A DNA stretch of 64,000 bases from Sphingobium sp. AP49 (GCF_000281715.2 NZ_CP124576.1:3107501-3171500), one strand, 5' to 3'; shown: positions 48,901-57,313, counted from the stretch's first letter. Notes: a model not told the origin generated them from the letters alone. Program-made: numbers and translations.

Positions 48901-51900
48901 CGACGACGGCGCAGGGCCATGCCGCGACAGCCAGCACCCAGGCGACCAACGCGGCCAACTCGGCCACGGCGGCCGGCGGCAGCGCGATCGCCGCGAGCAA
49001 CAGCGCATCGACCGCCGCGACCCAGGCGACGAATGCCGGCAATAGCGCGACAGCGGCCCAGGCGAGCGCCCTCTATGCCGAGAGCAGCGCCACCCTGAAC
49101 CTCGTCAAGAAGGGCAATTTCAGCGACAACGGCATTGGCCTGTGGGCAGGCAACAGTACGCCCACCGCTTTTCTGGAAACCGCGCCGGACGGCCAGACCC
49201 GCGTCCTGCGATCGACGAACCGCGACACATGGGAGACGGCGTTCACGCCCGTCACCGCGACCAATGCGCGCACGCTGCGGCTGACCGGCTATGTCCGTAA
49301 TCCAGGCAGTTTCGCCCTGCTGTTCGGCGTCAACTGGCAGAACGCGGCCGGCACCGACGCTTGGGTCCAGACCCAGATCGCCGCTGCCAGCGCCACCAGC
49401 TGGGCCGCCTTCTCGGTCACTATCACCCTGCCGGCGACGGCCGTCCGCCTCCGTCCGATCCTGACCAGCAACGGCACTGCTGGCGCGGCCGGCCATGATT
49501 ATCGTGTCTCCAGCCTGCGGATCGAGGACATCACCGAAAGCACGGCGGCGGCCGGTTCGGCGACGGCGGCCAGCACATCGGCCAGCAATGCGTCTACCTC
49601 TGCGACGAACGCGGGCAACAGTGCTACCGCCGCGCAGAGCAGCGCGACGGCGGCGAACACCAGCGCCGGCAATGCCTCGACCTCCGCGACCCAGGCATCG
49701 AGCAGCGCAAGCGCGGCGGGTACGTCGGCCAGCAATGCAGCGACCTCCGCGACCAATGCGGCGAACAGCGCCACCAGCGCCGGCAACAGCGCCACGGCCG
49801 CCAGCGGGTCGGCGTCCAACGCCAGCACCAGCGCAACGGCGGCCGGCAACAGCGCGAGCGCTGCGGCCGTTTCTGCCGTCTCGGCCGCCTCCAGCTACAC
49901 CAGTGCGGTCAGCGCGCTCAACAACGGGCCGCTGCTGCCGACCCAACTGACCGACGCCAATTATTGGACGGTCAGCCGCAACGGTGTGCCCGACAGCATG
50001 ACCCCGGCCACCCTGTCGGTGGTCAATGACAGCCTGCTTGGCCCCTCGGCCGAGTTCACGACATGGACGACGGCGGGCGCCCAAATATTGACCCGTGGCG
50101 CCGCGCCGATCGTCGCGGGCCGCATTTACGAGGTCTCGGTTCTGTTCCGGGGTACGGCGGGCGACGGCAACATCCAGTTCAGCGTGATCGGCTGTCCGAT
50201 GGATGGCGCCTATGCGGGCCTGCCCTCCGCGAACAGCTTTGTCTCTGGTGGCGTCGTCACGATGACCGGTACCACGAGCATGCTGGCGACGGCGATGTTC
50301 TCGACCGTGGCAGTGGCCGGTGTCTCTGCGATCGACGCCGCCACCAAATTCCTGCGCGTGGGCCTGCGCCTGGGCACGGCTGAAACTGGCCTGATCATCC
50401 GCATCGCGCAGATCAAGATCGTCGATGTCACTGAGCGCGAAGCGGCCAAGAGCAGCGCCAGCGCGGCAGCGACCTCGGCCAGTTCGGCGGGGACCAGCGC
50501 GACCAATGCGGGCACCTCGGCCAGCGCCGCGCAGGGCAGCGCCACGACGGCCGCGACGCAGGCGGCGAATGCGCTCAACTCGGCCAATTCTGCTGCGACC
50601 TCGGCCAGCAGTGCCAGCACTGCCGCCACGAATGCGGGCACCTATGCGACCTCGGCAAATAGCAGCGATGTTTCGGCCGCGCTGACCGCAGCAGCCATGA
50701 TGCCGGCCGACTTCCAGCAGGACGGCAAATTCTGGGCGACCGGCTATATTGGCGCACCTAGCGCCCTGGCGCCGATCGCCACGAACAGCGTCTATTCGTT
50801 TGTCAGCGTCTCCGGCGTCGGTCGCGTCATCCAGATCGTATCGCAGGCCTCGTTTACCTATGTCTGCACGATCGGCGCCGTGGCTATGCAGCCCGGCCGC
50901 AAATATCGGGTGACGGGTCGAGCGCGCCACACCCAGGCCGCTTCGCTGTCGGTCTCCCTCTTCGCGGTCATGCTGGGGTCCGACTATAGCGCGGGCAGCA
51001 ATCGCGAGCATCTCCAGACCCTATCGGTGCAAAACCAATGGGTGGACTATTCGCTCGATGTCGATGCTGACACTTTCATTGCGGCGGGCCGGACCTATCT
51101 GCGCGCGTTGTTCCGTCTCAGCGCTAACGCCGGCCACATCATCCAGATCGCCGGCATCAAGGTCGAGGATATCACCTCGCAGGATGCTGCCGCAGGTAGT
51201 GCGGCCGCTGCGGCCAGCAGCGCCAGCCTCGCGTCTGCCAGCCAGACCGCCGCCGGCAACAGCGCCAGTTCGGCCAGCACATCAGCGACCAATGCGGCCA
51301 CATCGGCCACCAACGCATCCAACAGCGCGGGCGCGGCCAGCACCAGCGCGTCCAGCGCGTCGACCAGCGCGAGCAACGCTGCCGGGTCCGCCAACACGGC
51401 CAGCACGCAGGCCACCAACGCATCGAACAGCGCGACCGCTGCCAATAACAGCGCGTCGGCCGCTGCCGGCAGCGCGTCGGCCGCGTCCACCAGTGCTACC
51501 AACGCGGGCAATTCGGCCAGCGCCGCATCGGCCAGCCAGCTCAGCGCCTCCAGTTCGGCGGCGGCCGCACTCAACACGCTCTACGTCAGCGCGCCGCTGC
51601 TGACTTCGACCTTCGAGGAAGGTCTCAAGCACTGGATCAGCACGCGCAGCGGTAGTCCGACCTCGCCCGGCGGCGACCTTTCGCCAACGAATACCAGCTG
51701 GGTAGCCGACGCGGACATGGGTAACGCGCTCGAATTGTCCTGGTTCGCGACGGCCGGCGCCAACCTGGCTTCCCGTGGTGTCCTCGCGATTGCGCCTGGC
51801 CGCATCTACGAGATTTTCACCCGGTTTAAGATCACGGCTTCCGATGGCTCGGTGTCGCTCAATCTGGCCGTTGCGCCGATGTTTGGCGATTTCACGGGCA

Positions 51901-53555
51901 ACCCGGCGAACAACGCGTTCGTAGGGGCCACCTCTTCGCAGAGCTTCACCGGCACCGGCACGGTTCAGACTATGAGCCGTCTGTTCAGCCTGACGGCGGG
52001 CACAGGTATCGCGACGATCACGGCGGGGACGACGTTCATCCGTCCGTTGCTGCGCCTCAACGGCAATGAAAGCGGCCTGGTCCTCCGCGTCGGCGAACTG
52101 CGTATCACTGATGTCACCGAGCGCGAGGCGGCAGCGACCAGCGCGAGCGCAGCCGCGACCAGTGCGTCCAACGCCTCGACCTCGGCCACCAATGCCGCCA
52201 ATTCGGCGACCTCGGCCACCAACTCGGCGAACACCGCCAACACCCGCGCCAATGATGCCAGCAGCAGCGCCACCGCTGCGGCGACCTCCGCATCCAACGC
52301 CTCGTCCAGCAGCTCGGCCGCCGGATCGTCGGCCACGGCGGCGGCGAACAGCGCCACGGCCGCCGCCGGTTCGGCGACCAACGCAAACAGCAGCGCGTCG
52401 ACCGCGTCCGGTCATGCCTCCAGCGCCAGCGGCTCGGCCAGTGCTGCCGCTGCCAGCGCGACCCAGGCAGCGACCTATGCCGGGAACGCGAACACCTCGG
52501 CCACCAACGCCAGCAACAGCGCCGTCGTGGCGACCAACGCCGCCTCGGCCGCGCAGACATCCATGACGCTGACCGCCTCGATCGCGGCGGGTGGCATGAA
52601 CCCGAACCCTGCTTTCGCTGATTGGCCGAGTGGCAACGTCTACCCCGGAAGCTGGACGAATTACGGCACCATAGACGGCCTGGGGAAGATGACCAATATT
52701 TCCCCCTACGGCCCCTACGCTGTGTCGATGCTGGCGAACCCGGGCAACACACAGAGCGGTCTCCAGACTGGCGTGATCGGGGGCACCGATAACGGACGGA
52801 TCTCAAACGGTCAGTGGCTGGTGATCGAAGCAGACGTTCGCTTCTACTCTGCCGTCACGGCAGGCGCCGGTGTCACCGTCGTGGTCCGCAACAGCAGCGG
52901 GGCTGGCATCGCCAATCTCAACCTGCATTTCTATTCGGACCCGGACACCTCCGGTGCGGTTAATGCGACCGGCATTGACGCCACCCGCATCAAGAGCTTT
53001 CGGAAGATGGTTCAGGTGCAGGCGGCTGGCGCATTCAGCTTCATTGTCTATGCGCTGAACCGCTGGAGCGGCTTTGCGGGTTACAACACGGGCGTAACGA
53101 CGGGGATCGAGTGGTTCCGCGTCAATCTGCGCCCCGCCTCCGATCAGGAAATCGCCGCACAGAAGGCCACGGGCGACATCGCCACGCTCAACGCATCGGT
53201 CTCCAGCCAGGCGTCCGCGCTCGCCACGCTGCAGGGCAGCTATGCGTCGCTGTCGTCGACCGTCACCGCCCAGGGCGCCAGCATCACCAGCCAGGCGTCC
53301 GCGATTGCGAGCGTGCAGGGGAACGTCACCACGCTCTTCGCGCGCGCCTCGATGACGATCGCGGCCGGAAACGTCATCACGGGTTGGGAGAGCAGCACCA
53401 ACGGCTCTGTCAGTTCCTTCAAAATAAGGTCCGATATCCTCGAAATCGTGCCTAGCAGCTCGAGCGGTGAGCGGACCTCGTTCAGCAATGGCGCGTGGAA
53501 GGGATACGACAGCGCCGGCACCAAGCGCTTCCAGCTTGGCAATCTGGCGGCCTGA
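45936..53555 (+). CDS. Giant tail hub-fibre fusion protein with Ala-rich heptad repeats
   Basis: 2539 residues. Residues 1 to about 500 form a tail-hub-like part (MKAWLIQIDAYDGATATTLR; RLPGDIIRRIATIAGGASRL; RGPYDPDETYREGDMV). The rest alternates heptad repeats of the form NAGNSAT, with alanines four and three residues apart, and six beta-rich domains near residues 673-858, 1049-1203, 1324-1498, 1582-1749, 1882-2061 and 2219-2403. Domains 1, 3 and 5 are clearly related (YW(T/V)(L/V)SRNG, GRVYEV, DVTEREAA). The C-terminus (2404-2539, GDIATLNASVSSQASALATL; FQLGNLAA) resembles the end of J-type tip proteins. It probably forms the receptor-binding fibre. Confidence 0.9.
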   Translation: MKAWLIQIDAYDGATATTLRMASHDDDRLCHLNGQTWWPVIVKLPTLRYDFFDGSFDSGSITSPSGTLEANIEAIPSLPRLAIHDARIRIWGGELGAAFAGFLLTFDGRVKEQPSVDGGTMSISFGTDDSWLDQPLLATYAGTGAAEGGTDLEGQVKALALGAPRFVPATLIDAVDNIYQLSGYGALNAVETAFERLNRFGAPAGNATSFAALKAGAVTRGQWATCLAQGFVKFGAPPEGLLSFHLQGDATGGWSRLPGDIIRRIATIAGGASRLSSDDVAAINTARPWPLSIVVNAQTTARDLIQRIAMSVNAVAYVDWLGMLRLSAIGIGAASMTVAADGSSLPPVADVQQVEISAPFWKIAQGAAVTWQVHGLNEIAFSAPLNPRGPYDPDETYREGDMVTLPNGSQWLFIGATPAKGSAPADSNPNWFRLSDAITAANVTYDDGQTVEELKPAEPGATDGMNPAEKDEFEQLKEDQAAAEVAMGQAQDQIDDLIATYGSTASAAASASAAQTSAAAAQGYASTASTASGNAQTARDQANTASSAAQAARTASETARDNATTAATNANTAKVAAEAARDTANTAATNANSARTQAETAFANSTTARDAAQAAQTAAETARSQAQTYASNANGSATAAAGSASSAQTSATNAGNSATAAAASVVAATSAYTNAIDAINRAPILPSGFGEGGKYWTLSRNGAPSAMPDPTAAVVGSDPDLGPTLGFSWGAQGSNILTKGIVELVAGRVYEVQARMKVTASDGSISFSTVAVPMLADFTGAPTSGNFISGGAATITTTGTVTTLSGKFSLTAGTGIMTLPAGSAFARFGVRMTTAETTTLPTFLFGSITIRDVTEREAATVYADAAATSASAAATSATAAGTSATAAQTSATTANTQAGNASTSAGQASTSATNAAGSASAAQTSATNAANSATAAGTSATAASNSASTAATKASDAEQSASASASSATLAGTKAGEAATSATQASTSATTAQGHAATASTQATNAANSATAAGGSAIAASNSASTAATQATNAGNSATAAQASALYAESSATLNLVKKGNFSDNGIGLWAGNSTPTAFLETAPDGQTRVLRSTNRDTWETAFTPVTATNARTLRLTGYVRNPGSFALLFGVNWQNAAGTDAWVQTQIAAASATSWAAFSVTITLPATAVRLRPILTSNGTAGAAGHDYRVSSLRIEDITESTAAAGSATAASTSASNASTSATNAGNSATAAQSSATAANTSAGNASTSATQASSSASAAGTSASNAATSATNAANSATSAGNSATAASGSASNASTSATAAGNSASAAAVSAVSAASSYTSAVSALNNGPLLPTQLTDANYWTVSRNGVPDSMTPATLSVVNDSLLGPSAEFTTWTTAGAQILTRGAAPIVAGRIYEVSVLFRGTAGDGNIQFSVIGCPMDGAYAGLPSANSFVSGGVVTMTGTTSMLATAMFSTVAVAGVSAIDAATKFLRVGLRLGTAETGLIIRIAQIKIVDVTEREAAKSSASAAATSASSAGTSATNAGTSASAAQGSATTAATQAANALNSANSAATSASSASTAATNAGTYATSANSSDVSAALTAAAMMPADFQQDGKFWATGYIGAPSALAPIATNSVYSFVSVSGVGRVIQIVSQASFTYVCTIGAVAMQPGRKYRVTGRARHTQAASLSVSLFAVMLGSDYSAGSNREHLQTLSVQNQWVDYSLDVDADTFIAAGRTYLRALFRLSANAGHIIQIAGIKVEDITSQDAAAGSAAAAASSASLASASQTAAGNSASSASTSATNAATSATNASNSAGAASTSASSASTSASNAAGSANTASTQATNASNSATAANNSASAAAGSASAASTSATNAGNSASAASASQLSASSSAAAALNTLYVSAPLLTSTFEEGLKHWISTRSGSPTSPGGDLSPTNTSWVADADMGNALELSWFATAGANLASRGVLAIAPGRIYEIFTRFKITASDGSVSLNLAVAPMFGDFTGNPANNAFVGATSSQSFTGTGTVQTMSRLFSLTAGTGIATITAGTTFIRPLLRLNGNESGLVLRVGELRITDVTEREAAATSASAAATSASNASTSATNAANSATSATNSANTANTRANDASSSATAAATSASNASSSSSAAGSSATAAANSATAAAGSATNANSSASTASGHASSASGSASAAAASATQAATYAGNANTSATNASNSAVVATNAASAAQTSMTLTASIAAGGMNPNPAFADWPSGNVYPGSWTNYGTIDGLGKMTNISPYGPYAVSMLANPGNTQSGLQTGVIGGTDNGRISNGQWLVIEADVRFYSAVTAGAGVTVVVRNSSGAGIANLNLHFYSDPDTSGAVNATGIDATRIKSFRKMVQVQAAGAFSFIVYALNRWSGFAGYNTGVTTGIEWFRVNLRPASDQEIAAQKATGDIATLNASVSSQASALATLQGSYASLSSTVTAQGASITSQASAIASVQGNVTTLFARASMTIAAGNVITGWESSTNGSVSSFKIRSDILEIVPSSSSGERTSFSNGAWKGYDSAGTKRFQLGNLAA
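47436..52570 (+). repeat. 21-bp (heptad) repeat tracts in the fibre gene
   Basis: Six tracts encode SAT/SAS-type heptads (for example NASTSAT, AAGNSAS, NAGNSAT), near nt 47436-47950, 48515-49075, 49550-49890, 50435-50670, 51185-51575 and 52125-52565. Almost every core position is alanine. The DNA is a diverged 21-bp repeat that could recombine between tracts. Confidence 0.85.
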
Positions 53556-53557
53556 TC

Positions 53558-53860
53558 ATGGCGGTGAACGACTATGGCATCAGGCTTTGGGATGAGGCAG
53601 GCGCGCTCGTCTTCGACACCAGCGACTATAGCGGTCGCTATGTCGACAGCCTGACCTTCACCGGCCCGGCTCATGCGAACTACATCGTCTCGGGCAAGCC
53701 TGCCGAGAGCCAGCTTTGGATTAAGGTCGAGTTCTATAACGCCACGCCCGTCGAGCTTGCCCAGGCGGTGGTAGTCATCATTGCGCCGGCCACCATCAGC
53801 TATGATTTGACCCAGCTTCCGTCGGGCGTCGTCACTGTCATCCATTACGGGTGGCGCTGA
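53558..53860 (+). CDS. Tail-tip associated protein
   Basis: 100 residues (MAVNDYGIRLWDEAGALVFD...), beta-rich, with WIKVEFYNATPVELAQAVVV in the second half. It starts two bases after the fibre gene stop and its own stop overlaps the next start (TGATG). The phrase 'IRLWDEAGALVFDTSDYSGR' recurs in modified form in the next protein (WGATIWHPDGRVQFDSTWPS), so the two may be related fibre-tip subunits or accessories. Confidence 0.7.
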   Translation: MAVNDYGIRLWDEAGALVFDTSDYSGRYVDSLTFTGPAHANYIVSGKPAESQLWIKVEFYNATPVELAQAVVVIIAPATISYDLTQLPSGVVTVIHYGWR

Positions 53861-54495
53861 TGGCTTGGGGCGCAACGATTTGGCATCCAGACGGCCGGGT
53901 GCAGTTTGACAGCACATGGCCGTCCATGTGTCGCGTTCAGAAAGGGCGAGCGACCGCCAGTGCGACGATCAGCGTAACGGGGGGACGGAAGCCCATCGTG
54001 GCGATCAGGCCGATCAACTGCAACGCGGCAATTGAGAGCTGCACCAAGTCCGGCAATAACTACAGCTATAGCTTGTCGATCTATGCGATGGGTGCGGGCG
54101 GCTATGTCGACTGGTGGGTCTATGACACCCCGCCTGAAACAGCACCAACCAGCGGGTGGGCGCTCATATTCTGGAATGAGGCCGGGAAGGTCACATTCAA
54201 TAGCCTGTACCCTCCGATGCGGCCGGTGCCTGAGGGGCCTCAACCGGCCGGCAGGGTCTATGCAATCGTTTCGGCCATCGGGCCGAAATGGGAAGAGCAG
54301 GTCATCACGATCGAAGACACCTTCGGCAACATCGTCGGCTTCAATTGGTCGACGAACATTGGCGGGTGGGAATTTAACGGATCGGACTTCTACACCGTCT
54401 CATATTCCACCCCGGCCCATTTCGGTGTCTCTTCCGATACTGGCTACGATCCAGGCTCAACAAGTCGGCTGTTGATCGATGTCACTGGGCACTGA
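53860..54495 (+). CDS. Putative fibre-tip or accessory protein with internal duplication
   Basis: 211 residues (MAWGATIWHPDGRVQFDSTW...). The motif at the N-terminus (IWHPDGRVQFDSTWPSM) is repeated near residue 102 (IFWNEAGKVTFNSLYPPM), indicating an internal duplication of a beta domain. It is rich in Trp, Tyr, Gly and Asn, as for glycan-binding fibre tips. The stop overlaps the next gene by 17 bp. Confidence 0.7.
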   Translation: MAWGATIWHPDGRVQFDSTWPSMCRVQKGRATASATISVTGGRKPIVAIRPINCNAAIESCTKSGNNYSYSLSIYAMGAGGYVDWWVYDTPPETAPTSGWALIFWNEAGKVTFNSLYPPMRPVPEGPQPAGRVYAIVSAIGPKWEEQVITIEDTFGNIVGFNWSTNIGGWEFNGSDFYTVSYSTPAHFGVSSDTGYDPGSTSRLLIDVTGH

Positions 54496-54952
54496 GGCGC
54501 TTCTCATAGGCTCCTACGCCGCGCAGCTTCGCGGCGTGCTGCCGGCGTGGCGCAATGGCCACGTGGGCGATGCCGATTTCGTCTGCACCCGGCGAGCAGC
54601 AGCCTGGATCATGGGACTGTTCGGTACTGCGGTGGTCGAACATGCGCCCGGGCGGTGCTTCCGCATCGATCGCGCGGGCGGGCGACATATCGACATGGAC
54701 CTGCGCGGCCATCTGCTGCCGAGCGTCATGGCGCATGCCGACGTCATGCAGGTCCTGCTTAACGGGTGGACGATCGAGTGCCTGGTCGCGCGGCCCGCGT
54801 TGATCCTGGCGTTGCGGGAGGCATCCCAGGACGTGGTTCCCAAAGCGGTGGGCAAAGCCCGCCTCGATATCGACGGTTACCGCCAAGCCGGGGTCTGGAC
54901 GCCCCCCGCGCTTGCTCAGGCGGCCTTGGCGTTTCGCAAAGATGGAGAATGA
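54479..54952 (+). CDS. Nucleotidyltransferase-fold protein in the tail cluster
   Basis: 157 residues. The N-terminus LLIGSYAAQLRGVLP has the G-S signature, followed by the first carboxylate pair in VGDADFV (residues 31 and 33) and a third carboxylate in RHIDMDLRG (72-74). Together these give the pattern of the polymerase-beta-like nucleotidyltransferase fold. The C-terminus is helical (PALILALREASQDVVPKAVG). Substrate is unknown; such folds modify antibiotics, tRNAs or proteins, or serve as toxin or antitoxin parts. An enzyme here, amid tail genes, is unusual. Confidence 0.6.
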   Translation: MSLGTEALLIGSYAAQLRGVLPAWRNGHVGDADFVCTRRAAAWIMGLFGTAVVEHAPGRCFRIDRAGGRHIDMDLRGHLLPSVMAHADVMQVLLNGWTIECLVARPALILALREASQDVVPKAVGKARLDIDGYRQAGVWTPPALAQAALAFRKDGE

Positions 54953-55383
54953 CTTTGATCCCCAAGCTTAAATTGACCCTGCTGAACGGCGCCCGCTTCG
55001 AGCTGCCGGCGGCGGCTATCACGATCGTCGAAGAGCGCAGCGGCGAAGAAAAGGGCTGCGCGATCGCCTATGACATCGACGGCGATCGTGGTGCCGAAAC
55101 ACTGGGCGACCAGTATGGCTATGTGAAAAAGCAAGCAATCGATGCGGGCGGCATCCAGAACCCGATCGAACTGACCGCTCTCAACAATGAAGGCGTCTCG
55201 CGCCTGGTTACCATTTCGCGAGACCGCATCCTGGCTCGCAAGGAAGTGCTCGACAGCCCGATCGGCGTGAAATCGATCCTGTCGATCGCCAACGGCCAGA
55301 ACAGCTTCCGCATGACGGTAGCGGACACGCTCGACCAGATCGACGGGATCGAAAGCCCGGCGAAGCGGGCCGCCAAGGCCTAA
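54949..55383 (+). CDS. Late-operon protein of unknown function
   Basis: 144 residues (MTLIPKLKLTLLNGARFELP...). Its first half is beta-rich and its second half (LDSPIGVKSILSIANGQNSF, LDQIDGIESPAKRAAKA) alpha/beta. It overlaps the nucleotidyltransferase-like gene (ATGA), so the two may work together. No family was recognised. Confidence 0.65.
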   Translation: MTLIPKLKLTLLNGARFELPAAAITIVEERSGEEKGCAIAYDIDGDRGAETLGDQYGYVKKQAIDAGGIQNPIELTALNNEGVSRLVTISRDRILARKEVLDSPIGVKSILSIANGQNSFRMTVADTLDQIDGIESPAKRAAKA

Positions 55384-55406
55384 TCCAACCATCGGAGCAT
55401 AAAGAC

Positions 55407-55712
55407 ATGACCGAAACCACCACCCCCACCCTGGCTGAGCTGATGGCCCAGCAGGCGCAGCTGGAGCGGCAGATTGCCGCCGCATCGCTGACCGGCGTCC
55501 AGGCTGCGCAGGCCGTCATGGACCGCACGTCGACCGGCAAGGTTGCCGACGATCTGGAGGCGCTGCTGACCGACATTCCGGCCGGCAGCCAGAGCTATCA
55601 GCAGTTGTTCAACGTCATCAACGTCGTGCGCAATGTGAAGTCGTGGCTGCCCCAGGAAGTCGCCCGCCTCCAGGCGCTCGCCGCTGAGCCGCAGACGCAG
55701 GAAGCTGCCTGA
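55407..55712 (+). CDS. Small helical late protein
   Basis: 101 residues, nearly all helical (LAELMAQQAQLERQIAAASL, VADDLEALLTDIPAGS, WLPQEVARLQALAAEPQTQE). A CGGAGCATAAAGAC site precedes the ATG. It could be a chaperone or scaffold, but the function is unknown. Confidence 0.65.
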   Translation: MTETTTPTLAELMAQQAQLERQIAAASLTGVQAAQAVMDRTSTGKVADDLEALLTDIPAGSQSYQQLFNVINVVRNVKSWLPQEVARLQALAAEPQTQEAA

Positions 55713-55715
55713 CGC

Positions 55716-56153
55716 ATGTCCGATCCGGGCGCGGCCGCCGGCGAGGCAGGGGGAATTTTCGCCGGGGCTGTGGCCCTGCTCTATGCCATCGGCAAGGGCA
55801 TGGCCTGGCTACTCAATTGGAAGGATGCGCGGGCGCAGTCCCGCGCGGCAAAATTACAGGTCTGGCACGATGAGCTGGCCAAAAAGGAAAAAGATCAGGA
55901 CGAGCGCGACCGACAGTATCGGCAGCATATCGAAACACAGCTGCGCCGATTGGCCCTAGAAAACCGCGTATTGCGCCGGGCATTTGAATTGGTGGCTGAG
56001 CCGCTTCGTCGGCTGGAACCGGACAATCCTAAACTGGCGCAGGCGCAATCGATGCTCGACCGGGCATTCCCGCTCGATCCGGGGTTGCCGATCGACATGG
56101 GGGCGCTCCTATCGATGATCGATGAGCCGGGCGGCGAAGCCGAACTGGTCTGA
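55716..56153 (+). CDS. Membrane-anchored coiled-coil protein (possible spanin-like)
   Basis: 145 residues. One N-terminal hydrophobic helix (GGIFAGAVALLYAIGKGMAW LL region, about 12-33) is followed by a long charged coiled coil (HDELAKKEKDQDERDRQYRQ, LRRLALENRVLRRAFELV) and a Pro/Leu-rich end. A single inner-membrane anchor plus periplasmic coiled coil next to lysis genes fits an i-spanin (Rz), but no embedded Rz1 lipoprotein was found, so the call is tentative. Confidence 0.55.
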   Translation: MSDPGAAAGEAGGIFAGAVALLYAIGKGMAWLLNWKDARAQSRAAKLQVWHDELAKKEKDQDERDRQYRQHIETQLRRLALENRVLRRAFELVAEPLRRLEPDNPKLAQAQSMLDRAFPLDPGLPIDMGALLSMIDEPGGEAELV

Positions 56154-56176
56154 TCCTTCGTACAAGCAAGCTGACA

Positions 56177-56198
56177 GGGCGCCTCGGGCGCCCTTTTT
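56177..56198 (+). terminator. Intrinsic terminator before the holin-like gene
   Basis: GGGCGCC-TCG-GGCGCCC followed by TTTTT. The 7-bp GC stem lies just before the ribosome site of the next gene, so it may end late transcripts partially or tune lysis timing. Confidence 0.75.
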
Positions 56199-56211
56199 CA
56201 TGGAGCATGGA

Positions 56212-56445
56212 ATGCAGAAAATCACCCAATGGCGCCGGGTCTGGCGCTGGTGGAGTGTGCGCCTGAGCGCGCTCGCTACCATGGTCTGGGCCTATCTTCT
56301 GGCGTCGCCGGATTTGCTCTGGATCGTACTCAACAGTCTGCCGCCCGAATTGCGCGACGTGGTTCCGCCGATCGCACCCATCGCCGTGTTTCTGGCGGTG
56401 ACGATCGCGCGTAACCTTCAGCAGGTTCATGACGATGGCAAATAG
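56212..56445 (+). CDS. Putative holin
   Basis: 77 residues with two hydrophobic segments (LSALATMVWAYLLASPDLLW and IAPIAVFLAVTIARNLQQ) and a basic/aromatic N-terminus (MQKITQWRRVWRWWSVR). The ATG with TGGAG upstream is preferred. It sits directly before and overlapping the endolysin gene, the normal place for a holin. The function is inferred from position and topology. Confidence 0.75.
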   Translation: MQKITQWRRVWRWWSVRLSALATMVWAYLLASPDLLWIVLNSLPPELRDVVPPIAPIAVFLAVTIARNLQQVHDDGK

Positions 56446-57067
56446 AAAGATCGTCTTTGGCGGCGCCGGCACCGCCCTGGGCGCTGCGGTCGCTATCATC
56501 CTCGCGGGCGTCTATCATGATGAGGGCGGCTATGTGAACCGCAAGGATGATCCTGGCGGCGAAACCATGCGGGGAGTGACCAAGGGCGTCGCGCGTGAAG
56601 AGGGGTACAAGGGCGCAATGATAGCCTTCCCCAAGCAATGCGACGACCAGACGCCGGTCTGTTCGGACAAGGTCTATTTCGAGCGGTTCATGCAGCGGCC
56701 GGGATACCTGCCGATCATCGCCGCGTCGCCGGCAGTGGGTGAAGAACTGGTCAATTCTGCGGTGAACTTCGGCCCAGCGCGTCCTTCGGCCTGGTTGCAG
56801 CAATCGGTGAATGCGCTCTGCCCAGCGGCCCGGTTGAAGGTGGACGCGCGGGTGGGCGCTGGCACACAGCAGGCATTCGCTTCTTGCCGGCAGAGCCTTG
56901 GCAAGGTCAGCTTCTGCCTGCGGATGCTCGACCAGATGGATGGGCGCCAAAAGGCAGAATATGACCGGCTTGTCCGCGTCAACCCGCGCCTGAATGTGTT
57001 CTATCGCGGCTGGGTCAATAAGCGGATCGGCAATGTCGATCGCGCCAAGTGCCAGGCTGAACGCTAG
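56429..57067 (+). CDS. Endolysin, glycoside hydrolase family 108 muramidase
   Basis: 212 residues. A hydrophobic N-terminal helix (GGAGTALGAAVAIILAGVY) looks like a signal-anchor. The catalytic motif follows (YHDEGGYVNRKDDPGGETM, RGVTKGVA) with the Glu of EGGY, and a C-terminal part NPRLNVFYRGWVNKRIGN is typical of the peptidoglycan-binding end of GH108 enzymes. It cleaves the glycan strand for host lysis. The start overlaps the holin-like gene by 17 bp; an ATG 6 bp further on is possible. Confidence 0.92.
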   Translation: MTMANRKIVFGGAGTALGAAVAIILAGVYHDEGGYVNRKDDPGGETMRGVTKGVAREEGYKGAMIAFPKQCDDQTPVCSDKVYFERFMQRPGYLPIIAASPAVGEELVNSAVNFGPARPSAWLQQSVNALCPAARLKVDARVGAGTQQAFASCRQSLGKVSFCLRMLDQMDGRQKAEYDRLVRVNPRLNVFYRGWVNKRIGNVDRAKCQAER

Positions 57068-57079
57068 TGTAGGGCTTCG

Positions 57080-57313
57080 TCACCTGATCAATTGTGCAGG
57101 CGAGGCGGCTGCATTCGCACCGCATTTACCACATGTGTAGGTGGCTGCCTCCCCCGCTCCTTCAGATGCGGAGAAATCCCCATCAATGAAGATGTCGGTG
57201 TAGTCGATATTCCAGTTATTATATGCAGGATTTTCCGTTTCCTGCTACGATGCGCGACCTTCGTTTCCGCACTCGCAATTCAAGCTCCGCCCTACACGTT
57301 CCATCTTCGCCAT
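57080..57313 (-). pseudogene. Small zinc-ribbon gene interrupted by an amber codon
   Basis: On the minus strand an ATG with AGGAG 6 bp upstream starts MAKMERVGRSLNCECGNEGR, followed by AS and an in-frame TAG (57245-57247). The same frame then stays open for 54 codons (QETENPAYNNWNIDYTDIF... ending with TYTCGKCGANAAASPAQLIR) to TGA. The two halves together give a Cys-pair zinc ribbon, as in small alphaproteobacterial phage proteins, where I would expect Trp (TGG) at the TAG position. It is either a nonsense mutant or relies on amber readthrough. Confidence 0.6.

Noticed and set aside
46128..51011. Two long antisense frames (894 and 726 codons) opposite the fibre gene
   Set aside because: Arg/Gly/Ala-rich mirror images of the repeat-coding strand; no start context and no protein features.
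47436..52570. CRISPR-like regular repeats
   Set aside because: The period is 21 bp in frame with an alanine heptad and there are no unique spacers; this is protein repeat, not CRISPR.
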